A stretch of 64,000 nt of DNA from Oceanobacillus oncorhynchi. GTDB lineage: Bacteria > Bacillota > Bacilli > Bacillales > Amphibacillaceae. The translations under genes were made by a program, and so were the position numbers. Location of the stretch: NCBI RefSeq assembly GCF_000821065.1, contig NZ_CDGG01000001.1, forward strand, positions 2,294,001 through 2,358,000. Direction: 5' to 3'. This document shows, one piece after another, positions 34,947-44,765 of the stretch; position 1 is the stretch's first letter, and each line of letters begins with the position of its first letter. Under the pieces are notes generated by a model. That model was not told the DNA's origin. It searched no databases and was given only the letters and a program-made list of their open reading frames with translations.

Positions 34947-35969
34947 ATGAAAAAGTTGTTACTTATTGCCTTATTCTTTTTTATTATCGTACTAGCTGCT
35001 TGTGGAAACAGTGATGATGCAGATGCTGGCGAATCAGGTGATTCAGGAGAAGGCGGAAGCTGGGAGCCGGAAGAAAGCATAGAAATTGTGGCACCGGCCG
35101 GAGCAGGGGGCGGCTGGGATACGACTGCGAGAATGGTTGCTAAAGTATTGGGTGAAGAAGGAATGATTGAAGAGAATATCGGTGTTGTGAATAAAACTGG
35201 CGGCGGCGGAGCTGTAGGATGGTCCTATATCGCTAATTATGAAGGAGATCCGCATAAGTTATTTGTTGCCTCCCCGCCGATTATATTGATTCCATTGAAT
35301 GGGCAATCGGAATACGGTCATGAAGACTTTACACCGCTATCGAATCTAATTGCTGATTATGGCGCATTTGCAGTTCGGGAAGATGCGGAATGGGATGATT
35401 TAAATGATCTGTTCGAGGATATGAAAGAGGATCCGGAAAGTGTAACCGTTGTTGGTGAATCAGCTCCGGGAAGTATGGATCATATCCAATTTGTACAGAT
35501 TGCAAAAGCTGCAGGGGTAGATATAACAAAAATCAGATATGTTTCTGCGCAAGATGGAGAATCACTTACGCAATTGCTGAATGGCAGTGTCGATGTATAT
35601 TCTACAGGGATGGCTGAGACGGTAGAGCAAGTAAAGGCAGACAATATTAAAGTACTGGGTATTACTGCTCCTGAAAGATTAGAAGGAGAGGTTATCGAGG
35701 ATTTCCCAACGGCAATAGAACAAGGAATTGATGAAACGTTTGTTAACTGGAGAGGCTTCTTTGGACCTCCAGGAATGGATGAAGCTTCGATTGCTTATTA
35801 TGAGGATAAATTTAAGGAGTTGAGTGATTCAGAAGCATTCGCAGAGATTCGCGACCAGTTTGGCTGGGATGAAGAATACATGGGGCATGAGGAATACAAG
35901 GCATTCTTGGATGAACAAAAAGAACAGGTGCAAGTATTGTTAGATGATTTAGGTTTAAATAACGAATAA
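34947..35969 (+). CDS. tctC: Tripartite tricarboxylate transporter substrate-binding lipoprotein
   Basis: A 340-residue Bug/TctC-family extracytoplasmic receptor. Lipobox LAAC at residues 16-19, acidic/Gly linker, then EIVAPAGAGGGWDTTARMV (near 47-65), the TctC signature that lines the carboxylate pocket. NKTGGGGAVGWSYIAN follows, and a FVNWRGFFGPPGM motif lies near 270. It binds citrate-like acids outside the cell and hands them to TctAB. First gene of tctCBA, with a cre site and a sensor-regulator pair immediately upstream. Confidence 0.93.
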   Translation: MKKLLLIALFFFIIVLAACGNSDDADAGESGDSGEGGSWEPEESIEIVAPAGAGGGWDTTARMVAKVLGEEGMIEENIGVVNKTGGGGAVGWSYIANYEGDPHKLFVASPPIILIPLNGQSEYGHEDFTPLSNLIADYGAFAVREDAEWDDLNDLFEDMKEDPESVTVVGESAPGSMDHIQFVQIAKAAGVDITKIRYVSAQDGESLTQLLNGSVDVYSTGMAETVEQVKADNIKVLGITAPERLEGEVIEDFPTAIEQGIDETFVNWRGFFGPPGMDEASIAYYEDKFKELSDSEAFAEIRDQFGWDEEYMGHEEYKAFLDEQKEQVQVLLDDLGLNNE

Positions 35970-36047
35970 GATGCGCAAAGCCAATGATTCGGTATCCATC
36001 TGTTTCATTGGCTTTGCCGCCAATTAATTGGATTTGAGGTGATTGCA

Positions 36048-36506
36048 TTGTTAAAGTCAATAAACAGCCGGGTAAGTCTGGTGTTGCTCGTTATTGCTAT
36101 TGTCTATTTGATTTTCTCGTATCAGCTGCCGTCCTACGCTTATACGGAGGTAGATGCGGATGTTATTCCAAAAGTCTTGGGGTGGCTGTTAGTCTTTTTA
36201 GCAATATTATTATTTTTTTCAAAGGATAATGAGACAGAAGCGCAGCGACAAAAAAGAAATATACCTAAAAAAGAAATCGGGATGCTTCTCGGCGTTGGCG
36301 CACTCATATTTATATATATTTTCCTTTTAGAAATACTCGGGTTTATTTTGGTATCAGCACTTTTTATTTTTTTCTGTTCGCTGTTTTTAGGGTATAGAAG
36401 CCATATCGTTAATGGTATTGTCTCTATTGCATTTTCGGCTTTTATTTATTTTGTTTTTACTTCGCTATTACAGATATCTTTACCATCAGGAATCTTACCT
36501 TTATAA
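36048..36506 (+). CDS. tctB: Tripartite tricarboxylate transporter small membrane subunit
   Basis: A 152-residue protein with four membrane spans and the usual TctB size. It has SYAYTEVDADVIPKVLGWLL near residue 30, typical of the family, and a basic cytoplasmic loop RQKRNIPKKEIG. I start at TTG 36048, 8 bases from GAGG; the GTG at 36039 is within the ribosome binding site. It forms the membrane complex with TctA, 18 bases downstream. Confidence 0.88.
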   Translation: MLKSINSRVSLVLLVIAIVYLIFSYQLPSYAYTEVDADVIPKVLGWLLVFLAILLFFSKDNETEAQRQKRNIPKKEIGMLLGVGALIFIYIFLLEILGFILVSALFIFFCSLFLGYRSHIVNGIVSIAFSAFIYFVFTSLLQISLPSGILPL

Positions 36507-36524
36507 AGAGGGAGGGGAAATTTT

Positions 36525-38018
36525 ATGGGAGCTATGGAAGGAATGTTAACAGGGTTACAAACAGCATTTAGTTTGCAAAGTATTTTTTTCGTTATGATAG
36601 GGGTATTTATTGGAACGTTTATCGGGATGCTGCCTGGTTTAGGTCCAATTAGTGCAATAGCTGTGATGATACCAATTACATTTGGAATGGACCCGACGGT
36701 TGCATTGATTATGATGGCAGGTGTTTATTACGGAGCCATTTTTGGAGGGTCTACATCATCTATTTTATTAAATGCTCCAGGTGTATCCGGAACGGTAGCT
36801 ACTTCCTTTGACGGATATCCAATGGCGCAGCGCGGAGAAGCAGGGAAAGCTTTAGCGATAGCGGCGATAGCATCGTTTGTCGGCGGAACGGTGAGTGTTG
36901 TGCTGCTTATGCTGCTGGCTCCGATGCTTGCAAGCGTGGCTATTTCCTTCTCTCCGGCAGCTTATTTCGCTTTGATGCTGTTGGGATTGACTGCGATTTC
37001 GAGCTTATCTGAAGGCTCGACAATAAAAGCATTAATTTCTGCTGTAGCTGGTTTTATGGTCGTCACGGTAGGAATAGATGCTCAATCTGGAACGCAGCGG
37101 TTTACATTTGGAAATACAAATTTATTAGACGGTCTTGACTTCTTAGTAATTGCGCTTGGGTTATTTGCTTTGGCAGAAGTGTGTACGTTGATATTAAATA
37201 GAAAAGATAAATCGATTCAAAATGCACATAAAATCGGCAGTTTGAAATTAAGCAAACAGGATTGGAAGGATATGACCGGGCCCATGTCCAGGCATTCTAT
37301 TATCGGGTTTATCCTGGGAGTGCTTCCTGGTGCAGGAGCAACGATTGCATCATTTATTTCCTATATTACGGAAAAAAGAATCTCTAAAAATCCAGAAGAA
37401 TTTGGAAAGGGTTCTGTCAAAGGATTAGCCGCTCCGGAAACATCCAATAATGCTGCAACCAGCGGCGCATTTGTACCGCTGTTAAGCTTGGGGATTCCTG
37501 GATCTGGAACAACAGCTGTATTATTAGGCGCTTTCTTAGTACTGGGCGTACAGCCTGGACCACTATTGATGACCGATCAGCCTGATATATTTTGGGGGGT
37601 CATCGTCAGTATGTATATTGGCAATATCTTTTTGCTTATACTGAATTTACCGTTAATTCCTTACATAGCAAAGATATTAATGGTGCCCCGACCGCTGCTG
37701 ATTTCATTGGTTGTTATGTTTAGTATGATTGGCGTTTATGCAATCAGCTTCAATACGTTCGATTTATACATGCTGCTGCTATTTGGCGTCATCGGATTTT
37801 TAATGCGGTTATTTTCATTTCCTGCGCCGCCATTTATATTGGCATTTATCCTGGGAGGAATGCTGGAGCAATCCTTCCGTCAATCGATGACGATATCGAA
37901 TGGAAGTTTGTCTATTTTCTTTCAAGACCCGATTGCTCTCAGTATTTTAGCAGTAGCGGCATTATCTTTATTCATTCCATTGATTTCAAAAGTTAGAAAA
38001 GGAAAGAAAAATAATTAA
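36525..38018 (+). CDS. tctA: Tripartite tricarboxylate transporter large membrane subunit
   Basis: A 497-residue channel subunit with about eleven to twelve spans. It shows the conserved FIGMLPGLGPISAIAVMIP (near residues 33-51), YYGAIFGGSTSSILLNAPG (near 68-86) and PETSNNAATSGAFVPLLSLGIPGSGTTAVLLGAF in the middle, the two repeated family motifs. It moves the carboxylate using the ion gradient. Last gene of tctCBA; a strong terminator follows. Confidence 0.93.
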   Translation: MGAMEGMLTGLQTAFSLQSIFFVMIGVFIGTFIGMLPGLGPISAIAVMIPITFGMDPTVALIMMAGVYYGAIFGGSTSSILLNAPGVSGTVATSFDGYPMAQRGEAGKALAIAAIASFVGGTVSVVLLMLLAPMLASVAISFSPAAYFALMLLGLTAISSLSEGSTIKALISAVAGFMVVTVGIDAQSGTQRFTFGNTNLLDGLDFLVIALGLFALAEVCTLILNRKDKSIQNAHKIGSLKLSKQDWKDMTGPMSRHSIIGFILGVLPGAGATIASFISYITEKRISKNPEEFGKGSVKGLAAPETSNNAATSGAFVPLLSLGIPGSGTTAVLLGAFLVLGVQPGPLLMTDQPDIFWGVIVSMYIGNIFLLILNLPLIPYIAKILMVPRPLLISLVVMFSMIGVYAISFNTFDLYMLLLFGVIGFLMRLFSFPAPPFILAFILGGMLEQSFRQSMTISNGSLSIFFQDPIALSILAVAALSLFIPLISKVRKGKKNN

Positions 38019-38056
38019 AAACCGGTTCTGCTTCATATTATATTTCCGGGTCAACC

Positions 38057-38095
38057 TAAGCAAGAGCAGCGTAAAATCCTGCTCTTGCTTATTTT
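38057..38095 (+). terminator. Terminator of tctCBA
   Basis: taagcaagagcag (38057-38069) pairs with ctgctcttgctta (38079-38091), then tttt. Confidence 0.85.
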
Positions 38096-38229
38096 AAAGA
38101 ATAAAAAAAGTCAGACAGACTCATACTGTTATAGAACTGTAACAAAAATTAATGCTTGAAAACTTGAAACAGGGAAAGCATGTATGATTGAATGGAACAT
38201 GACAAATCAAAAAAGCGAGGGATGTTTCA

Positions 38230-38973
38230 ATGAAGAAACTGTCACTAACAATATTGATGATAATCACCATGCTTCTAGCAGCATGCGGAAATGATGATAA
38301 CGAAGGCGAGCAAGAAGGCGCTGAACAAGGACAAGAGCAGCAAGAACAGGGAGAAGAGCAAGCCGCACCGCAAGAGCCGGATCCGGTAGAATTCTCTGAT
38401 GATGAATTTTTAGATAAAGAGGAACCAGTTGTTGTTGTAAATGGAGAAGAAGTGAATGGAGCAGCGTATAACGCAGCTTATTCTCTAGTAAAATCAATGT
38501 CTGCTCAATACGGTCAGGATGTTTCAGATTTAGAAGCAGTACAGGATCAAACGATTGATTATCTTGTAGAACAAGAGCTTATTATGCAAGAAGCAGAAGA
38601 TGCCGGTATCGAGGTAAGCGATGAAGAAGTGCAAGAAGAAGTAGATGCGGCGAAAGAAAGCGGCGGAGAAGAAGGCTTTCAACAATCACTGGAGCAGTTA
38701 AATTTAACAGAAGAACAATTTGCACAGCAGCTCAGATTTGATTTAGCAACACAGCAATATATGGAAGAAGAAGTAGATACAGAAGTAACAGATGAAGAAG
38801 TGCAGGAAATGTATGATCAGTTATCTGCACAAATGGGTGACCAGGAAATGCAAGACCTGGATGAAATTAGAGATGATGTGGAACAAATGGTTATCCAGAA
38901 CAAACAGCAGGAAGCTTATACCAATAAAGTAGATGAATTAAAAGAATCTGCTGAGATAGAGGAACAAATTTAA
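38230..38973 (+). CDS. SurA N-terminal-domain lipoprotein (PrsA/SurA-like chaperone)
   Basis: A 247-residue lipoprotein: signal and lipobox LAAC (residues about 16-19), a very Glu/Gln-rich linker (about 22-60), then a SurA_N-type helical domain (VVVNGEEVNGAAYNAAYSLV, then QTIDYLVEQELIMQEAEDAG and paired helices with DEEVQEEVDAA and DEEVQEMYDQL). The parvulin-type prolyl isomerase domain of PrsA is absent; the helical domain simply closes. It probably chaperones exported proteins at the membrane face. Monocistronic. Confidence 0.82.
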   Translation: MKKLSLTILMIITMLLAACGNDDNEGEQEGAEQGQEQQEQGEEQAAPQEPDPVEFSDDEFLDKEEPVVVVNGEEVNGAAYNAAYSLVKSMSAQYGQDVSDLEAVQDQTIDYLVEQELIMQEAEDAGIEVSDEEVQEEVDAAKESGGEEGFQQSLEQLNLTEEQFAQQLRFDLATQQYMEEEVDTEVTDEEVQEMYDQLSAQMGDQEMQDLDEIRDDVEQMVIQNKQQEAYTNKVDELKESAEIEEQI

Positions 38974-39110
38974 AACTTTCTAAAGATGAAGCAATTTATT
39001 TTTAGAAAGCAGCAGAGAGAATTTTTTCTGGGAAGGATCGTCAGGGTCGGCGAATGATTGCCTGATACCAGACAGGATGAACCTTTACAGAAGAAAAAAA
39101 TCTCATGAAT

Positions 39111-39154
39111 AAAAAAGGAAGTGATTCTCCAAAGGGAGAGCACTTCCTTTTTTT
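39111..39154. terminator. Bidirectional terminator
   Basis: aaaaaaggaagtg (39111-39123) pairs with cacttcctttttt (39141-39153) around an inner ctcc/gggag pairing. It serves the NRAMP gene on the minus strand and the SurA-like gene on the plus strand. Confidence 0.8.
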
Positions 39155-39155
39155 C

Positions 39156-40376
39156 TTATAAAAAGCTGCTGATAGCATCTACTAAACTGTACGTACCGAG
39201 AAAGAAAACAACCGCAGTAACCAGACCGCCAATGATATTTAACCATAATGGATTTACGTATTTCCCCATTGCATTTTTCCTGTTCACAACTACCATGATG
39301 AAAACTGCAATAAGCGGCAGGATGATTCCATTTAATGCTTGTGCGACAAGCAATACTTCTAGAGGTTCAAAACCAATTGCAGAAGTGATAATTCCTAAAA
39401 TAATGACGACACTAAAGACCGTTTTATATTTCTTATTAGCAAATCCGCCTTCCCATCTCATAAAGCTGCTTACAGTCACCGCAGCGCCCATAGGAGAAGC
39501 AATAGCAGATGAAAAACCGGCTGCAAAGAGACCGATACTAACAAATATTGGAGCTAAATCTCCCATCAGGGGCTCTAATGGGGAAGCAAGCTGTACCACG
39601 CTTGTCACCTCTGTACCTTGGATTAATGCACCAGCTGTAATTAATATTGCTGCGGTAATAATACCGCCCACTGTAATGGAAAGGATGGTATCTGTTCTTA
39701 CTGCTTTTAAATCCTTTACATTGTTCCATTTCTCACTCACTGTAGAAGCATGAATAAAGAAGTTATAGGGAACAACGGTAGTACCAATTAAAGCAATAAT
39801 CATCAGAATAGATCCGTCTGGAATCGATGGAATAAATGCTCCGTCAAGAACGTGGAGAACGTCAGGTCCGGCGACAAACATCGTGGTAATAAAGGTGATA
39901 CTCATAATAACGATTAAAAAAATCATGACTTTTTCAATAAATTTATAACCGCCAAGTAAATTGAGCATTAAAATAATAATTCCGATAATTGGCGCAACAT
40001 AATTTTCAGAGATGCCGGTTAAGTAAGAAACACCTAGAGAGGTTCCTAATAAATCTCCGCTTATGTATGCGGCACAGCCTACACAAACCGCAATAAGGAC
40101 AATCCATACGGATGCGAATTTTAGAATTTGATTCTGGAATAATTCACGAATGTTTTCTCCTAAGCCCTGTTTTGTTACAATTCCAATTCTGGCTACCATT
40201 TCCTGCAAAAAAATCGTCGCTATAATGGAGAAAATAACTGCCCATAATAAAGCAAAACCAAATCCTGCCCCTGCTCTTGTCGCAGTCGTTACTGTACCGG
40301 GGCCGATAAAAGATGCCGTAATGATAGCACCCGGTCCAATGATTTTGAGCTTCTCAACTAATTTTGATTGCGCCAA
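39156..40376 (-). CDS. NRAMP-family divalent metal transporter
   Basis: A 406-residue proton- or ion-coupled transporter with about eleven spans. The helix-1 segment reads GPGAIITASFIGPGTVTTATRAGA where canonical NRAMP has a DPGN metal-binding motif: here GPGT stands in its place. The helix-6 region is GTTVVPYNFFIHAS, where canonical NRAMP has an MPHN-like motif. These changes mean that Mn2+ or Fe2+ transport cannot be assumed. The start is TTG, 8 bases after AAAGGAGG. It follows the ureohydrolase gene by 53 bases on the same strand, probably one operon. Confidence 0.82.
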   Translation of the reverse strand: MAQSKLVEKLKIIGPGAIITASFIGPGTVTTATRAGAGFGFALLWAVIFSIIATIFLQEMVARIGIVTKQGLGENIRELFQNQILKFASVWIVLIAVCVGCAAYISGDLLGTSLGVSYLTGISENYVAPIIGIIILMLNLLGGYKFIEKVMIFLIVIMSITFITTMFVAGPDVLHVLDGAFIPSIPDGSILMIIALIGTTVVPYNFFIHASTVSEKWNNVKDLKAVRTDTILSITVGGIITAAILITAGALIQGTEVTSVVQLASPLEPLMGDLAPIFVSIGLFAAGFSSAIASPMGAAVTVSSFMRWEGGFANKKYKTVFSVVIILGIITSAIGFEPLEVLLVAQALNGIILPLIAVFIMVVVNRKNAMGKYVNPLWLNIIGGLVTAVVFFLGTYSLVDAISSFL

Positions 40377-40429
40377 GTAAAACGCCTCCTTTGTATGATA
40401 AGCAGGAAGGGGAAGCTCCCTTTTCCTGC

Positions 40430-41371
40430 TTACTTGGCTTGCCCGCCATGAACATGACCGGCCAATACATACAGCACGGCTGTCGATACAAAATGTGCTG
40501 AATTTTGATTGAAATCCTGCTGCGGATAGACCTCTACAAAATCCATCCCGCAAAGGCCGCGTTTAGCAAATTCATAAATCATTGTCAGAAGCTCATAGGA
40601 AGTCAATCCATTTCCGTCCACTGGTCCGCCCGGATTGAAAGCAAAATCAAGCACATCACTGCAAATCGTCAAATAAACAACATCAACGTCCTTGGAAGCC
40701 ATCTTATAGATTTCATTTGCATATTTCTTTAAATCACTTTGCTCGCGGATGTCATTGATGGTTATCGTTACAGCGCCGGCTTCATTTGCATGCTTGCCTG
40801 TTTCCGGTTTATTACGCGGGCCTTTGATTCCTGTATGAATCAAGCTTTCGTTACGTACACCTTCCGTTTCATATAAGCGCATAAAAGGGGTGCTTCTGGC
40901 GAACTTATCTCCTTCATGATGCGGCATATTATCATAATGGGAATCAAGGTGAATAATACCTACTTTTTTGCCTGTGTTGGTCAGGCCTTTTACAATCGGA
41001 TAAGTAATACCGTGGTCTCCGCCAAGTCCGACTAGAAACTTCCCGCTTTTCCACAGATTTTCTGCAAAGTCCTCAATTCGATTCATGGTTTCCGGTACAT
41101 CATGAGGAACGATGCTGACATCGCCGACATCGCCTAAACTTAGATGGTCTTCTACATTGATATGGTCTAATTCCGGCAGATATGTACTGTATCTGGCAGA
41201 GGATAAACGAATTTGCTTTGGACCAAGCTCACAGCCCGTATAATCTCCCCATGTACAGGCGCCTTCCCAAGGTACGCCATAGATTAGTACATCGGTATCA
41301 GGATTCTTTTGGTTTGTCAGATTTCTCGCTCCTAACAGCGGCGGTGTATTGCCATAAATATTTGTGCTCAT
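40430..41371 (-). CDS. Ureohydrolase (arginase/agmatinase/formiminoglutamase) family protein
   Basis: A 313-residue protein of the binuclear-manganese ureohydrolase fold. Metal motifs seen are GLGGDHGITYP (His near 120), HLDSHYDNMPHH (DxHxD, near 145-150) and LTICSDVLDFAFNPGGP (near 240). In the last motif the first metal-ligand Asp of the usual DxD pair is replaced by Cys. The N-terminal GVPWEGACTWGDYTGCELGP loop is also unusual. The family cleaves guanidino or formimino groups to urea or formamide; the substrate here is unknown. I start at ATG 41371, 7 bases from AAGGAG. Co-directional with the NRAMP-like transporter downstream. Confidence 0.82.
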   Translation of the reverse strand: MSTNIYGNTPPLLGARNLTNQKNPDTDVLIYGVPWEGACTWGDYTGCELGPKQIRLSSARYSTYLPELDHINVEDHLSLGDVGDVSIVPHDVPETMNRIEDFAENLWKSGKFLVGLGGDHGITYPIVKGLTNTGKKVGIIHLDSHYDNMPHHEGDKFARSTPFMRLYETEGVRNESLIHTGIKGPRNKPETGKHANEAGAVTITINDIREQSDLKKYANEIYKMASKDVDVVYLTICSDVLDFAFNPGGPVDGNGLTSYELLTMIYEFAKRGLCGMDFVEVYPQQDFNQNSAHFVSTAVLYVLAGHVHGGQAK

Positions 41372-41536
41372 TATCATTCTCCTTTTTTGAATAGAATTCG
41401 TTTTATCTGTTAATTCTTAAACAATCATAGAAAATAGATTGTTTATCAAGCCACCGGAATAAGGACAGATTTAAAAATATTCCTTATTTTATATATACAC
41501 TTCTGAAAAATATATAAACCTTAATTTTCGCTATAT

Positions 41537-41571
41537 AAAAAGCCATTAGAGGATTTCCTCTAACGGCTTTC
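41537..41571 (-). terminator. Terminator of the histidine operon
   Basis: On the minus strand agccgttagagg pairs with cctctaatggct (one G-U), then ttttta. It lies just past hisC. Confidence 0.85.
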
Positions 41572-41605
41572 CATGAACCTATTCTGCTTGGTTAAAATAA
41601 ATACC

Positions 41606-42667
41606 TTATTTTTCAATAATGTAATCTATAGCGTGTAATAGCTTCGTCATCTGTTCCTTTGTCCCAATGGAAATCCGTAAATAGTTTTCCAGCTTTGGTT
41701 TATTAAAATAGCGGATTAGGAAGCCGGCCTGCTTCAGCTCCATAAACAGTTTCTCAGCCTCTATCCCTGCCGGTGAAGCAAGCACAAAATTGGCTTGAGA
41801 AGGAAGGACATGGAAGTCTCTTTTCTCTAATTCCTGCCGAAAGTACTCTCTCGTTTTAATAATTTCGTTTCTCGTTTTTTCAAAATAAGCAGTATCCCGG
41901 AATGCTTCCATAGCGCCGGCAATGGCTAACCGGTCAATCGTATAGGAATTAAACGAATCTTTTACCCGCGTTAATCCGTCAATCAGATCTTTATGACCCA
42001 TCGCCATACCTACACGGAGGCCGGCAAGCGAACGGGATTTAGACAGGGTTTGTATAACAAGTAAATTCGGATAGCTGTCTATCAGGGAAGCAGCTGATGC
42101 TTTAGCAAAGTCAACGTATGCTTCATCCACAATCACAATCTGATCAGGATTATTTTTTAAGATTTCTTCTATCGCTTCCAGCTCCATGTATAAGCTGGTC
42201 GGTGCGTTCGGATTGGGAAAAATAACGCCGCCTTCTGCGTTAAAGAGTGATGGGGGAGAGATGGTGAAATCATCCTCCAACGCCACTTCCTCTACATCCA
42301 GCTGATAAAGCTTTGCATATACAGGGTAGAAGCTGTAGGTGATATCTGGGTATTTAATGGCCTTCCCAGGTTCAAAAAAAGTCATAAAACTAAGCGCAAG
42401 CACTTCATCGGAACCATTGCCGATAAAAACCTGTTCTTTTTTTAATCCATAGCAGCCTCCAATTTCCTCTCTGAGATTATCGACAGCAGGGGAAGGGTAA
42501 AGCTGCAATTTCGTCCTTGCCTCCTCCTCAATCGCTGCAATAACGTTTGGAGAGGGGGGAAAAGGGTTTTCATTCGTATTTAATTTAATAATGGATGAAT
42601 CATCTAATTGTTCCCCGGGAATATAAGGTTCCAGCTGTTCGATTAAAGGATTCCAAAATCTACTCAC
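41606..42667 (-). CDS. hisC: Histidinol-phosphate aminotransferase
   Basis: A 353-residue class I/II PLP aminotransferase. It shows [15 protein letters not shown] at the N-terminus, [14 protein letters not shown], the PNPNAPTS motif, [11 protein letters not shown] and the PLP lysine in [19 protein letters not shown] (near 215). It converts imidazole-acetol phosphate to histidinol phosphate. I choose GTG 42667, 8 bases after AGAGGG and overlapping the hisI stop; a TTG at 42688 in the same frame has no ribosome binding site. Last gene of the his operon, not in its usual place beside hisD or hisB. Confidence 0.93.
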   Translation of the reverse strand: MSRFWNPLIEQLEPYIPGEQLDDSSIIKLNTNENPFPPSPNVIAAIEEEARTKLQLYPSPAVDNLREEIGGCYGLKKEQVFIGNGSDEVLALSFMTFFEPGKAIKYPDITYSFYPVYAKLYQLDVEEVALEDDFTISPPSLFNAEGGVIFPNPNAPTSLYMELEAIEEILKNNPDQIVIVDEAYVDFAKASAASLIDSYPNLLVIQTLSKSRSLAGLRVGMAMGHKDLIDGLTRVKDSFNSYTIDRLAIAGAMEAFRDTAYFEKTRNEIIKTREYFRQELEKRDFHVLPSQANFVLASPAGIEAEKLFMELKQAGFLIRYFNKPKLENYLRISIGTKEQMTKLLHAIDYIIEK

Positions 42668-43292
42668 GGTGCTGTCCCTCTTTTTCAATATGGCGTTCGT
42701 TCAATATTTTTTTAATATCTTTGGAACTTACGCCTTGCTCCTCCATTAAAACAAGGGAGTGATACAATAAATCAGCTAGCTCATTGGTTAATTCCTCTTT
42801 ATCATTATTTTTTGCGCCGATAACGACCTCCGTCGACTCTTCACCGATTTTTTTTAGAATCTTATCTAATCCTTTATTAAACAGGTACGTTGTATAAGCG
42901 CCTTCCTGCGGGTTTTCTTTACGGTCTTTGATTTTGTCGGTCAGCTCATTAACGATAGAGAATAACGGTTTTTCTGTTTCAGATAAGGTTGTTTCAAAGC
43001 AGGTCGTTGTGCCTTTATGGCAGGCAGGGCCAAGCGGCTGTACCTGGACAACTAAAGCGTCCTGATCACAATCCACTGAAATGTTTTTGACTATCTGCTT
43101 ATTTCCGGAAGTTTCCCCTTTATTCCAGAGCTCCTTACGGCTGCGGGAATAGAACCAGGTTTCCCCGGTTTCTAATGTTTTTACTAAAGCAACCTCGTTC
43201 ATATAAGCTAAAGTCAATACTTTTCCCGTTGCGTAATCCTGAACAATAGCCGGAACGAGTCCATTTTCATCGTATTTGATTGAAATCTCCAT
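42660..43292 (-). CDS. hisI: Phosphoribosyl-AMP cyclohydrolase / phosphoribosyl-ATP pyrophosphatase (bifunctional)
   Basis: A 210-residue HisIE fusion. The N-terminal cyclohydrolase half has [24 protein letters not shown] in part, WNKGETSGN, the zinc Cys/Asp loop [13 protein letters not shown] and [12 protein letters not shown] (residues about 12-105). The C-terminal MazG-like pyrophosphatase has [16 protein letters not shown] and [13 protein letters not shown] (about 115-200). It performs steps two and three of the pathway. Its ATG overlaps the hisF stop as TAATG. Confidence 0.94.
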   Translation of the reverse strand: MEISIKYDENGLVPAIVQDYATGKVLTLAYMNEVALVKTLETGETWFYSRSRKELWNKGETSGNKQIVKNISVDCDQDALVVQVQPLGPACHKGTTTCFETTLSETEKPLFSIVNELTDKIKDRKENPQEGAYTTYLFNKGLDKILKKIGEESTEVVIGAKNNDKEELTNELADLLYHSLVLMEEQGVSSKDIKKILNERHIEKEGQHRE

Positions 43293-44053
43293 TATGCTTT
43301 CCTCCTCATTGGTATTCCTTGTGAGGATAAATATTCTTTTAATTCCGGAATAGGAATCTCCTCGTAATGAAAGACAGATGCAGCAAGTGCAGCATCGATA
43401 CCTTCTGCAAAAACTTCTGAGAAATGCTCTATTTTACCTGCGCCGCCGCTGGCAATCACAGGGATATTGACGGCATCTGCAATTTTCTTGGTTAATTCGA
43501 TTTGATAGCCATTTTTTTCACCGTCTGCATCCATGGCATTGACAACCAGCTCGCCTGCCCCGAGTACTTCTCCGCGTTTCGCCCATTCCACTGCATCTAT
43601 CCCGGTATCTTTTCTTCCGCCGTTAATAAATACATGGAACGCACCATCTGCTGTTCTTTTTGCATCAATCGAGAGCACGATACATTGACTGCCAAACTTA
43701 TCAGAGGACTCCTTAATTAATTCTGGACGCTGCACAGCTGCACTGTTTACCGAAACTTTATCCGCGCCGGCATGAAGCACACTGTGAATATCCTGGGTGG
43801 TACGGATACCGCCGCCGACCATAAAAGGGATAGCAATTTCGCGTGCAACTTGTTCAACGACATCCAGAAAAATGTTTCGCTCTTCGTTGGAGGCAGTAAT
43901 ATCGTAAAAAACAAGTTCATCTGCTCCTTCACGGTTATAGCGGGCAGCCAATTCCACCGGATTAGCAACGTCCTTGATGTCCTGAAATTTCTTACCTTTA
44001 ACGACCCGGCCTTTATCTACATCCAGACAGGGGATAATGCGTTTAGCGAGCAT
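43292..44053 (-). CDS. hisF: Imidazole glycerol phosphate synthase, cyclase subunit
   Basis: A 253-residue (beta/alpha)8 enzyme with catalytic Asp in [15 protein letters not shown] (residue about 11) and the second in [15 protein letters not shown] (near 130), plus [11 protein letters not shown] phosphate-binding. Ammonia from HisH is channelled through the barrel. The start overlaps hisA by 11 bases. Confidence 0.95.
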   Translation of the reverse strand: MLAKRIIPCLDVDKGRVVKGKKFQDIKDVANPVELAARYNREGADELVFYDITASNEERNIFLDVVEQVAREIAIPFMVGGGIRTTQDIHSVLHAGADKVSVNSAAVQRPELIKESSDKFGSQCIVLSIDAKRTADGAFHVFINGGRKDTGIDAVEWAKRGEVLGAGELVVNAMDADGEKNGYQIELTKKIADAVNIPVIASGGAGKIEHFSEVFAEGIDAALAASVFHYEEIPIPELKEYLSSQGIPMRRKA

Positions 44054-44765
44054 GATTGTCCTCCTCTACAACGTCTTCCAGTTGAATAGTACCATCATAT
44101 AGCGCTTTTCCAATAATTGCCCCGTAAAGGTCAAGTGCCTGAAGGCTGGCAACATCCTCTTTTCGGGAAACCCCGCCGGAAGCAATGATATTCATATTGG
44201 TTGCTTCCTGCATCGCTTTCAGCTCCTCCAGATTCGGTCCGCGCAGCATGCCATCCTTTAAAATATCCGTATATACAATCGTTGTTAAGCCGGCTGCTTC
44301 TAATTCCTTCGCAAGGTCAGCAGCTTTTTTATCGCTATTTTTTGTCCAGCCATCTGTTGCAATATAACCATTCCGAGCATCGAGAGAAACTGCGATTTTA
44401 TCTCCATATAATTGAATTGCTTTAGTGAGCATGTCCCAATCAGTGATTGCAGAGGTGCCGAGGATAACCCGGGCAGCACCGCCTTCCACGTACTCTCTAA
44501 TCGTGTCCAGGGAGCGGATACCGCCGCCGACTTCAACAGGAATGGATAATGCCTGAATGGTTTTAAGGATAATTTCTTTATTTTGGGGGTCTCCTGTTTT
44601 AGCTCCGTCTAAATCGACCATGTGGAGGAAGGTGCCGCCTGCTTCCTGCCATCTTTTGGCTGTGTCCACCGGGGAGTCATTATAGGTTGTCTGCTGATTA
44701 TAATCGCCCTGCTTTAAGCGGACACAGTTGCCATCTTTCACATCAATTGCTGGAAAAATGATCAT
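44043..44765 (-). CDS. hisA: ProFAR isomerase (5'-phosphoribosylformimino-AICAR ribotide isomerase)
   Basis: A 240-residue (beta/alpha)8 isomerase: catalytic Asp in [19 protein letters not shown] (residue about 8) and the second in [17 protein letters not shown] (near 167), phosphate loops VGGGIRS and ASGGVS. Its ATG overlaps the hisH stop as ATGA, indicating coupled translation. Confidence 0.95.
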   Translation of the reverse strand: MIIFPAIDVKDGNCVRLKQGDYNQQTTYNDSPVDTAKRWQEAGGTFLHMVDLDGAKTGDPQNKEIILKTIQALSIPVEVGGGIRSLDTIREYVEGGAARVILGTSAITDWDMLTKAIQLYGDKIAVSLDARNGYIATDGWTKNSDKKAADLAKELEAAGLTTIVYTDILKDGMLRGPNLEELKAMQEATNMNIIASGGVSRKEDVASLQALDLYGAIIGKALYDGTIQLEDVVEEDNHAR

